Shown: positions 18,155-23,727 of the stretch, in pieces
Position numbering within the stretch: the first letter of the stretch is position 1
Layout: each line of letters opens with the position of its first letter
Origin: a virus
Strand: one strand, 5' to 3'
IMG/VR virus record: IMGVR_UViG_3300009419_000097
Location: 1 to 23,727 of that record
DNA length: 23,727 nucleotides
Made by a program: the position numbers and the translations under genes
Notes under the pieces: generated by a model
What the model was told of the DNA's origin: nothing
What the model saw: the letters and a program-made list of their open reading frames with translations, nothing else
Database searches by the model: none

Positions 18155-19198
18155 ATGTTCGCAGTCCCATCATTCTTTGGATACAACACGACATTCGTTA
18201 GCACCCCTGTGGCAACTGCTGCAACGGGTGTTGGTGAGACATCGTTTACAGCGAACTGGAACGCATTTGCCGGTGCTACGTACTACTTGTTAGATGTGTC
18301 CACTAGCAGTTCCTTTTCGTCATTCGTATTGGAAGATGAGGTAGTGTTGGCTCCTACTACGGCATATTTAGTTGCTGGATTAACTGCAAACACGACCTAT
18401 TACTACAGACTGCGTGCTAGTACTGATCCAGTTCCAATTACCGCCACGGGTGGAACAATCACCTATTCGGGTGGTATGACTATTCACACCTTCACAAGTT
18501 CGGGAACATTTACCGTAACATCAGCCCCCACTGGAGCAACTGTTGAGGCACTTGTTGTTGCTGGTGGCGGTGGTGGTGGTTCATATGCTGGTGGTGGAGG
18601 TGGTGCGGGTGGTTTGATATACAACGCTACAAAATCAATCGCAGTAACGGCTTACACTATTACCGTCGGTAGTGGTGGAAGTGGTACAGTTGGATTTGCT
18701 ACGCAAGGAACAAACGGAAATAATTCTGTTTTTGATACTTTGACCGCTATTGGTGGAGGTCGTAGTAATATAGATTCGAGTGGGCCGAGTAGTGGTGGTA
18801 GTGGTGGTGGTGGTGGTGCTTTTACTTATTCTGGTGGTGCTGGTACTGCGGGACAAGGTTTTGCAGGGGGTAGTGTTGGTGGTACATACGGTGGTGCTGG
18901 TGGTGGTGGTGCTTCGGCAGTTGGTCAAAATGGAATATCTTTTAGCCAAGCAGGAAATGGTGGGAATGGTACTGCTTATTCAATTAGTGGTAGTTCTACT
19001 TTTTACGCTGGTGGCGGTGGCGGTGGTGTGGAAACAGGCACTGTGGGAGCTGGTGGAAATGGCGGTGGTGGTGCGGGTGGCAGGAACGCGGTGGGAAACA
19101 ATGGTACAGCAAATACTGGTGGAGGTGGCGGTGGTGCTTGGATTCAAAATAGCGGTCAAGGCGGTTCTGGTATAGTCATAATTTCTTATCCTACGTAA
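18155..19198 (+). CDS. FN3 plus glycine-rich tail adhesin
   Basis: A 347-residue protein. Residues about 20-92 form a fibronectin type III domain (FTANWNAFAGATYYLLDVSTSS ... GLTANTTYYYRLRAST). From about residue 130 the sequence is glycine-rich (runs of GGGGGG, GAGGNGGGGAGG) ending in GGSGIVIISYPT, as in phage glycine-rich adhesin domains that form polyglycine helix bundles and bind surface ligands. The glycine region uses mostly GGT codons, whereas the upstream fibre uses more GGC and GGA, hinting at recent exchange. Probable receptor-binding protein. Confidence 0.85.
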   Translation: MFAVPSFFGYNTTFVSTPVATAATGVGETSFTANWNAFAGATYYLLDVSTSSSFSSFVLEDEVVLAPTTAYLVAGLTANTTYYYRLRASTDPVPITATGGTITYSGGMTIHTFTSSGTFTVTSAPTGATVEALVVAGGGGGGSYAGGGGGAGGLIYNATKSIAVTAYTITVGSGGSGTVGFATQGTNGNNSVFDTLTAIGGGRSNIDSSGPSSGGSGGGGGAFTYSGGAGTAGQGFAGGSVGGTYGGAGGGGASAVGQNGISFSQAGNGGNGTAYSISGSSTFYAGGGGGGVETGTVGAGGNGGGGAGGRNAVGNNGTANTGGGGGGAWIQNSGQGGSGIVIISYPT

Positions 19199-19199
19199 T

Positions 19200-19517
19200 A
19201 TGCAAGTTGCTAAATTAGAAAATAACATAGTTTTAGAAGTGATTGTTGCCGATTCTGTTGAATGGTGTATTGAAACATTTGGCGGTGAATGGGTGCGAAC
19301 CTACTACAACACAACTGGTAAAAACTTTGCGGGTGTTGGGTTTGTTTATTACCCTGATAAAGATAATTTTTCAAGCCCACAACCATACCCAAGTTGGACA
19401 TTGGATGCGGACTGTCTTTGGCAACCACCAACACCATACCCGAATGACGGATGTCTTTGGACTTGGGATGAAGAAACTTTAACTTGGATTAACCCTATTT
19501 GCCCACCTAGCGCATGA
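19200..19517 (+). CDS. tail-associated protein with PYPSW repeats
   Basis: A 105-residue protein: MQVAKLENNIVLEVIVADSVEWCIETFGGEW..., then NFAGVGFVYYPDKDNFSSPQPYPSWTLDADCLWQPPTPYPNDGCLWTWDEETLTW. The AGVGFxYxxxxxxFxxPxPYPSW / PPTPYP / W-DEET-W pattern occurs in phage proteins encoded beside tail fibres and presumed virion parts. No signal peptide. The start is 1 nt after the adhesin stop and its end overlaps the next start. Confidence 0.75.
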   Translation: MQVAKLENNIVLEVIVADSVEWCIETFGGEWVRTYYNTTGKNFAGVGFVYYPDKDNFSSPQPYPSWTLDADCLWQPPTPYPNDGCLWTWDEETLTWINPICPPSA

Positions 19518-20296
19518 TCACAGGATACTCAAATACCATCTCAGTAACAACACTGGCACCGAGTTTCGACCCAGATGCACAAGCATTCTTTGACCGCGTT
19601 ACAACTGCGGGTGGTACACTTACGACCACCGAAAAGAACGCAACCAATCAACTTGTACTTGATATGAAAAGTGCGGGTATTTGGACGGCCATGCGTGCTG
19701 TGTATCCAATGGTTGGGGCAAGTGCCGCGGCGTGTGCGCAGAACTTAAAGAGTTCAAGTTTTACGGGTACTTTTACAAGCGGTTGGACTTTTGCGAGTAC
19801 GGGGGTAAAAGGTAACGGAACGAGTGCGTATATGGATACGAATTTCAATCCAAATACTTCTTCAAATGCAAATTCCAAACATATGTCCTATTATTCACGC
19901 GATAACTTTAATAATTGTCAAATAGGTTTACTTGCGAGTATTATTGACCAAATATTTTATGTCGCGGGAGGGTATTATAATGTTTTATCAACTACTTCTT
20001 TTACGGCTATAATAACTGCAACTACTAAAGGATTAGTAATTGCCAGTAGAACAACCTCAACAAGCGGTTGCACAACATATGTCAACAATAGTAATTTAGG
20101 TAATGATGGTTTGACTGCAAATGCAAATCCTAACGGAAATTTATGGTTAAACGCTCGTGCTACATCTGCTTCAGGTACTGCAAGTGCAAACGAATGTGCT
20201 TTTGCTTCAATCGGTGACGGCTTAACCGACACCCAAGCATCCAACTTTTACACCGCCGTTCAAGCGTTTCAAACAACACTCGCCCGCCAAGTTTAG
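19514..20296 (+). CDS. phage tail or receptor-binding protein, 260 residues
   Basis: Begins MITGYSNTISVTTLAPSFDPDAQAFFDRVTTAGGTLT, then NQLVLDMKSAGIWTAMRAVYPMVGASAAACAQNLKSS and GVKGNGTSAYMDTNFNPNTSSNANSKHMSYYSRD, typical of phage tail-tip or fibre proteins of Bacteroidota viruses that precede variable domains. The end TDTQASNFYTAVQAFQTTLARQV is also conserved. The second half is a jelly-roll-like, Thr/Ser/Asn-rich domain with unusually low GC. Probably carbohydrate binding. Confidence 0.75.
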   Translation: MITGYSNTISVTTLAPSFDPDAQAFFDRVTTAGGTLTTTEKNATNQLVLDMKSAGIWTAMRAVYPMVGASAAACAQNLKSSSFTGTFTSGWTFASTGVKGNGTSAYMDTNFNPNTSSNANSKHMSYYSRDNFNNCQIGLLASIIDQIFYVAGGYYNVLSTTSFTAIITATTKGLVIASRTTSTSGCTTYVNNSNLGNDGLTANANPNGNLWLNARATSASGTASANECAFASIGDGLTDTQASNFYTAVQAFQTTLARQV

Positions 20297-20316
20297 GAAA
20301 TATGCTTACACTGTTG

Positions 20317-20324
20317 TATATTTG
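20317..20324 (+). promoter_or_regulatory. -7 element TATATTTG before the HNH gene
   Basis: TATATTTG-TGTT-ATG; the start codon at 20,329 follows after 4 nt. This supports the 20,329 start over 20,302. Confidence 0.45.
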
Positions 20325-20328
20325 TGTT

Positions 20329-21066
20329 ATGGGAAATAGATGGTCAACATTAAAACCATTGGATGCTAACTACATTGTAAGCAACTATGGAAAGAAAACC
20401 GTACAACAAATTGCAACTGATTTAAACGCAACCACAGACAGAGTTCGTAGGGTGTTAAAAATGCAAGGCGTACCAATGATGGGTAAATCTGAAATGTACG
20501 CCAACATTAAACAATTAAAATTTGATTACGAAGATGATTTGTGTGAGGATTATAAAAACGGTCTTTCACAAAATGGTTTAGTAAAAAAATACAATATTGG
20601 TGCAGACAAAGTAAAGTTTTTGTTAGATAGAAATGGCGTTGATAGGTTAAAAGGCAAAGGTGCTTTTATGACAAAAGTTTGGGCAAATGGAAAACGCCAA
20701 CCAAGAAATTGCAACAAGGGAGGTACTCAAGACATTCACAATGCTTTGTTTGGGAGGTGGATGCACAATGCCAAGTCAAGAAATTACTCATTCAATGTAA
20801 GCATCCAATATTTGCAGAGCGTTTTAGAATTACAAAATTACAAATGTGCTTTGACTGGCTCACAATTACTTTGCCCTAAAACATACAATGAAAAGCGTGA
20901 AATGACATCAAGCCCTTATTTGTTATCTTTGGATAGAATTGATAACGAGTTAGGATATGAGGAGGGCAATGTACAATTTGTGTGCGTATGGGCAAACAAG
21001 GCACGAGGAACTTATGACAACGATATGTTTAAAGAAATAATCAACAACCTAAAAAGTCAAGTATGA
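20329..21066 (+). CDS. HNH homing endonuclease with helix-turn-helix repeats
   Basis: A 245-residue protein. Residues 20-50 (YGKKTVQQIATDLNATTDRVRRVLKMQGVPM) and 70-107 (DDLCEDYKNGLSQNGLVKKYNIGADKVKFLLDRNGV) look like helix-turn-helix DNA-binding units. Residues 171-227 carry the nuclease motif: YKCALTG, SLDRIDNELGYEEGNVQFVCVWANKARG, as in HNH homing endonucleases. It is a free-standing gene between tail genes with about 30% GC in sampled lines against about 53% in flanking ones, indicating transfer. The start at 20,329 follows a TATATTTG box. Its stop overlaps the next start. Confidence 0.85.
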   Translation: MGNRWSTLKPLDANYIVSNYGKKTVQQIATDLNATTDRVRRVLKMQGVPMMGKSEMYANIKQLKFDYEDDLCEDYKNGLSQNGLVKKYNIGADKVKFLLDRNGVDRLKGKGAFMTKVWANGKRQPRNCNKGGTQDIHNALFGRWMHNAKSRNYSFNVSIQYLQSVLELQNYKCALTGSQLLCPKTYNEKREMTSSPYLLSLDRIDNELGYEEGNVQFVCVWANKARGTYDNDMFKEIINNLKSQV

Positions 21067-21290
21067 TAGGTTACACACTTACACCCGAACAAAAGGATTT
21101 GATACAAGGGCAGTACTACGCACCTTATCAGTTTTTTAATTGCGTTCAAGATATAAACGGAGTTTGGTTTTTATTCCTTTCCGATGAGGACAAACCCGAA
21201 GTTGCCATAACTGAATACGCTTGGGTTTTAGATTTACCCGAAGCCGAATACATCCCACCACCACCACCACCATTCCCTCCCGTAAATTAA
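21063..21290 (+). CDS. small tail-region protein with polyproline C-terminus
   Basis: A 75-residue protein: MIGYTLTPEQKDLIQGQYYAPYQFFNCVQDINGVWFLFLSDEDK ... LDLPEAEYIPPPPPPFPPVN. The GQYYAPYxFFNxVQDINGVWF core and the proline-rich end recur in proteins beside phage tail fibres. The start overlaps the HNH stop by ATGA, so it is co-translated with the endonuclease despite its likely structural role. Confidence 0.7.
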   Translation: MIGYTLTPEQKDLIQGQYYAPYQFFNCVQDINGVWFLFLSDEDKPEVAITEYAWVLDLPEAEYIPPPPPPFPPVN

Positions 21291-21291
21291 T

Positions 21292-21299
21292 TATATTTG
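21292..21299 (+). promoter_or_regulatory. -7 element TATATTTG directly before a start codon
   Basis: The stop TAA (21,288-21,290) leads into TTATATTTG-AAAC-ATG; identical in layout to 16,336 and to 1,598 on the other strand. Confidence 0.5.
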
Positions 21300-21303
21300 A
21301 AAC

Positions 21304-21645
21304 ATGAAAGCAATACAAATCAATACAGAAGTAAATCTTACAAGTGGATTGTCTACACCCAGCGGATCAGTTTGCGTAATCGCAGAGGGCTATGCTGATA
21401 TGAAGAGCCAGAAAGATGGATTCATCCCTGCGCAAATTGCAACGTTTGTTTATGCAAGCGCTCAAGCAATTGCAGAAGGCAAGCAACCCATCCAAGGTAT
21501 CCAAGATTTCAACACTACATTCTCTAACCTTCAGTTGTCAGTGGCTGATTACGAGACAGTGCCTGCTGAAACTCTCTTAGTAGATGCAGTATACAACGCA
21601 TTGAACGCAATCTACCCAGATCAGGTAGAAGTAATTACTTTGTAA
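21304..21645 (+). CDS. conserved phage hypothetical protein, 113 residues
   Basis: MKAIQINTEVNLTSGLSTPSGSVCVIAEGYADMKSQKDGFIPAQIATFVYASAQAIAEGKQPIQGIQDFNTTF... alternates beta strands and helices without signal peptide or catalytic motif. The AEGYADMKxQKDGxIPAQI segment looks like a conserved phage family near tail genes. Probably a small virion component; function not known. Confidence 0.7.
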   Translation: MKAIQINTEVNLTSGLSTPSGSVCVIAEGYADMKSQKDGFIPAQIATFVYASAQAIAEGKQPIQGIQDFNTTFSNLQLSVADYETVPAETLLVDAVYNALNAIYPDQVEVITL

Positions 21646-21655
21646 TAACAAAGAA

Positions 21656-21940
21656 ATGACTGCAAAGAAAACTCCGAATGCGAATCCGCTTCCAGTTTCG
21701 TTTGATCAGTTTCGTAAGAATCCTGTTGCTGCAGTGGCTTTTTGTATGCTACTGGCTGTTAGCTATTTGTATATGGACCTGCGTTCGAGCAATCAAGAGC
21801 AGATTGATGCATGCAGAAAAGAGATGGCAGAGATGCGCATTGAACAAAAGCAAGCGTATCGCGCATTGAAAACTGCAGACTCTGCCCTATCAGCAGCCAT
21901 TACAGAAATCCGTTTAATCAATTCAATGAAAAAGATATGA
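21656..21940 (+). CDS. membrane-anchored coiled-coil protein
   Basis: A 94-residue protein. A short polar N-terminus, a membrane span at about residues 24-42 (VAAVAFCMLLAVSYLYMDL), then a coiled coil (SSNQEQIDACRKEMAEMRIEQKQAYRALKTADSAL). The architecture is like that of phage inner-membrane lysis accessories (holin or Rz-type) but no family match is certain. Its stop overlaps the next start by ATGA. Confidence 0.65.
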   Translation: MTAKKTPNANPLPVSFDQFRKNPVAAVAFCMLLAVSYLYMDLRSSNQEQIDACRKEMAEMRIEQKQAYRALKTADSALSAAITEIRLINSMKKI

Positions 21941-22362
21941 ACCGCTTACTCTTGATATTTTCTACATTGTTCTTGCTCGGTTATATGATTACAGAGTCTA
22001 AGGCTGTAGAACAACCTAAGACAAATGAGATTGAGCAGATGCTCATGAGAATCAAAAAGAATACTGACGCCGCCGCCAAAGCCACAAAGCAAGCGCACGA
22101 GGTGAACGAGAAAATGATCAAGGCAAAGGTCGAAGAGAAAGCGGATTTGAAGCAAGCCGTTGCCCTTGCTGAAAAGCAAGTGCAGGTAATGCAACAGGTG
22201 AATGAGATCTTCGCCGCCAAGATGATTGCCAGTGGTATGGATACGGCCATCACCCCCATAAGTTATTCTGGTCCCATCTATGATGCGTGGTTAAACTACG
22301 TGGAAGAGGGTGGTACAGAGGAGTTTGACTATTTTAGAATGTACCTATGGCAACAAAAGTAA
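21937..22362 (+). CDS. secreted or anchored coiled-coil protein
   Basis: A 141-residue protein: signal-peptide-like N-terminus (MNRLLLIFSTLFLLGYMITESKA), a long coiled coil (NEIEQMLMRIKKNTDAAAKATKQAHEVNEKMIKAKVEEKADLKQAVALAEKQ) and a C-terminal domain (SYSGPIYDAWLNYVEEGGTEEFDYFRMYLWQQK). No lipobox is visible. Position between membrane and lysis genes suggests an envelope-associated function; alternatives are a virion-tail or lysis accessory protein. Confidence 0.65.
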   Translation: MNRLLLIFSTLFLLGYMITESKAVEQPKTNEIEQMLMRIKKNTDAAAKATKQAHEVNEKMIKAKVEEKADLKQAVALAEKQVQVMQQVNEIFAAKMIASGMDTAITPISYSGPIYDAWLNYVEEGGTEEFDYFRMYLWQQK

Positions 22363-22496
22363 AATCAATCAAGGAGTCCACCAAGTGGAAAGCGAAGCCA
22401 AAGGTTTCTAGACCCGGCGTTGTATCCAAGAAGAAGAGTTCTTCATTGAAGACCTCTAAGAACTACGTCAAGAAGTACAAAGGCCAAGGTAAATGA
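22347..22496 (+). CDS. 49-residue lysine-rich protein with YVKKYKGQGK end
   Basis: The frame MATKVKSIKESTKWKAKPKV...SRPGVV...KNYVKKYKGQGK is overlapped by its neighbours at both ends (16 nt upstream; ATGA downstream). It is very basic, and the YxxKYxGQG ending recurs in short basic phage proteins. Possibly nucleic-acid binding; function unknown. Confidence 0.65.
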   Translation: MATKVKSIKESTKWKAKPKVSRPGVVSKKKSSSLKTSKNYVKKYKGQGK

Positions 22497-22741
22497 GTAC
22501 TGTGGCAACCACCTTCATTGATAAGTTAAAGGATCAGTCCTTTACCATCATATTGATGATTGGCGCGTTGTACTATCAGAACCAAATATTTCAGCAAGAG
22601 ATTCAGCGATACGATGCTGTAGTCAAAGAGAAACAGGACTACATCAACAAGGTCGTAGACGCGGAGCGCGAGCGCATGATAGAACGCGAGAAGTATCTCA
22701 TGGCCCAGCGCGACATGTTCATTAAGCAATTACAGAAATGA
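22493..22741 (+). CDS. membrane protein with C-terminal coiled coil
   Basis: An 82-residue protein: N-terminal TTFIDKLKDQSF, one membrane span (about 17-30, FTIILMIGALYYQN), then a coiled coil (QEIQRYDAVVKEKQDYINKVVDAERERMIEREKYLMAQRDMFIKQL). A lysis-cassette accessory (spanin or holin-like) is likely from its position before the holin-like gene. Overlaps at both ends. Confidence 0.65.
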   Translation: MSTVATTFIDKLKDQSFTIILMIGALYYQNQIFQQEIQRYDAVVKEKQDYINKVVDAERERMIEREKYLMAQRDMFIKQLQK

Positions 22742-22968
22742 AAAAGATATTCGATATTTTTAAAGGTGACAAAGGCGAGTGGTCCTCAAAACGTTTTGTT
22801 GGAATCATTGGTGCCCTTGTTTTGTTTGGCACCATGGCCCACAACTCCATGAGTCCACAGGAAATCGCGCCAAGCCCAGAACTTGTAGCGGCAGTTGAGT
22901 GGGTGACCATCCTTTCGTTGGGCTTTACGTCTATCGATAAATTCGGCAACAAGAAATCAGAGGAATGA
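22738..22968 (+). CDS. putative holin-like two-span protein
   Basis: A 76-residue protein: MKKIFDIFKGDKGEWSSKRFVGIIGALVLFGTMAHN (first span about 20-34), IAPSPELVAAVEWVTILSLGFTSIDKFGN (second span about 49-67) and a polar tail. The SSKRFVG - two span - TSIDKF layout resembles putative holins of Bacteroidota phages. It sits between membrane proteins and the spanin/endolysin pair. Inferred role: inner-membrane hole formation. Confidence 0.65.
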   Translation: MKKIFDIFKGDKGEWSSKRFVGIIGALVLFGTMAHNSMSPQEIAPSPELVAAVEWVTILSLGFTSIDKFGNKKSEE

Positions 22969-23351
22969 GATACCTTCTCATCGTGCTATTGTTGTCATCG
23001 TGCTCTGCACAGTGGCATATAAAGCAGGCGTGCAAGAAGCAGCCGGCTCTGTGCGCTCCCGACACGTTCACCATCACCGATACCATCAAGGTCAACGACT
23101 CGTTGTACTTTGAGAAGATTGTCGTGACCAAGGAGATTGATACGATCACCATCGACACTGGTGGCATAAGGGTGAAGATCATCAGGGACAAAGACATCAT
23201 CAGAACCATTATCACGCAGGAGCCAAAGACAATCATCCGCACAAAAACAATCACAACCAAGCCAAGAATCGTCTATAAAGATGAAGATTATCCTTGGTGG
23301 CTTGTTATTTTGGCAGCAATTCTATTTATTTTGCTGATAATTAAGAAATAA
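22965..23351 (+). CDS. u-spanin-like lipoprotein
   Basis: A 128-residue protein. The N-terminal lipoprotein signal MRYLLIVLLLSSC has a lipobox LSSC with C13 as lipidation site. A long periplasmic beta-rich middle follows (repeated DTIT/KTIIRTKTI-type strands), then a C-terminal membrane span at 111-126 (WLVILAAILFILLIIKK). An outer-membrane lipid anchor plus an inner-membrane anchor in one chain is the single-gene spanin (u-spanin) architecture that fuses membranes at lysis. The neighbours (holin, M15 endolysin) fit. Inference from layout; no sequence family confirmed. Confidence 0.65.
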   Translation: MRYLLIVLLLSSCSAQWHIKQACKKQPALCAPDTFTITDTIKVNDSLYFEKIVVTKEIDTITIDTGGIRVKIIRDKDIIRTIITQEPKTIIRTKTITTKPRIVYKDEDYPWWLVILAAILFILLIIKK

Positions 23352-23362
23352 TATCTACAAAT

Positions 23363-23727
23363 ATGACAGACAATTTCTCATTGCGTGAGTTGACATACAG
23401 TCAAACTGCAATCAAAAACGGGATTCCAAACATTCCCAAAGACCCACAGGTAGCCGAGAACCTCAAGACATTGTGCGAGAAAGTATTAGAACCATTGCGT
23501 GCCGGTTTGGGATGCCCCATCAAAATCAGTAGCGGATACCGCTCACCAGAGTTGAACAAGTTGATCGGCGGTGCAAAAGCAAGCCAGCACAACATCGGTC
23601 AAGCAGTTGACATTGACTTGGATGGTAAGAACGCTGAGGTCTTCGAGTACATCGCAAACAACTTGGACTTCGATCAGATGATCTGGGAGTTCGGCGACGA
23701 CAAGAACCCTGACTGGGTGCATGTATC
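23363..23727 (+). CDS. M15 family peptidase (endolysin), 3' end missing
   Basis: At least 121 residues are visible: MTDNFSLRELTYSQTAIKNGIPNIPKDPQVAENLKTL... SGYRSPELNKLIGGAKASQHNIGQAVDID ... WVHV. The zinc ligands of the M15 (D-Ala-D-Ala carboxypeptidase-like) fold are H76 (SQH), D83 (AVDID) and H120 (WVH), with SGYRS at 57-61. The protein lacks a signal peptide, as expected for holin-dependent release. It cleaves peptidoglycan peptide cross-links during lysis. The window ends within the catalytic region. Confidence 0.9.
   Translation, partial: MTDNFSLRELTYSQTAIKNGIPNIPKDPQVAENLKTLCEKVLEPLRAGLGCPIKISSGYRSPELNKLIGGAKASQHNIGQAVDIDLDGKNAEVFEYIANNLDFDQMIWEFGDDKNPDWVHV

Noticed and set aside
18635-18949. 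Threonine/serine-repeat frame opposite the glycine-rich adhesin
   Set aside because: It is the complementary-strand reading of GGT repeats; there is no independent start or context.

Overview
The window looks like part of a tailed double-stranded DNA phage (Caudoviricetes) that infects a Bacteroidota host. The evidence is densely packed small genes with ATGA/TAATG overlaps, tail-fibre and lysis genes (holin-like, spanin-like, M15 endolysin), and Bacteroidota-type promoters (TTTG - 20 nt - TAnnTTTG) in front of genes on both strands. Shine-Dalgarno sequences are mostly absent. A freshwater or metagenomic origin is only an impression.

Layout. (1) Positions 1-11,029 form a leftward (minus strand) arm of about 28 small genes, mostly hypothetical. 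Recognisable members are a RadC-like JAMM protein, a YubB/DUF1281-like protein, a DUF3846-like protein, an FlbD-like protein and a cysteine-rich GP88-like protein. Several genes are too short for a standard gene cut-off (1499-1594, 413-562, 1998-2177, 9595-9759). (2) Positions 11,030-12,245 form a divergent, largely non-coding switch region with one small rightward gene and about 350 bp of AT-rich iteron-like repeats (TCAACATAA / CGTCATAA), a candidate origin or control region. (3) Positions 12,246-14,634 hold a chaperone and translation-rescue cluster: groEL, a tmRNA with an unusually long tag frame, an odd tRNA-like gene and groES. (4) A single leftward winged-helix-like gene (14,621-15,124) is followed by a rightward late region: small lysine-rich and DUF5872-like proteins, a likely virion protein, tail fibre, FN3/glycine-rich adhesin, tail-associated proteins, an AT-rich HNH homing endonuclease, then coiled-coil membrane proteins, holin, a u-spanin-like protein and an M15 endolysin cut by the right edge.

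The most striking feature is a 16-bp perfect palindrome, GTGTCTTCGAAGACAC. It occurs ten times exactly and three times with one central change, all between 1,483 and 11,124, with none as good in the rightward module. Some copies lie between genes. Most lie inside coding sequences, where they are read as VSSKTQ or SVFEDT depending on frame. At four sites a second inverted repeat of different sequence but preserved pairing lies 4-5 nt further along the leftward transcript. At three of those sites a strong leftward promoter ends 43-48 nt upstream of the palindrome. The constant distance from the promoter, whether or not the site is translated, points to a transcript-level or operator-like element rather than a protein motif.
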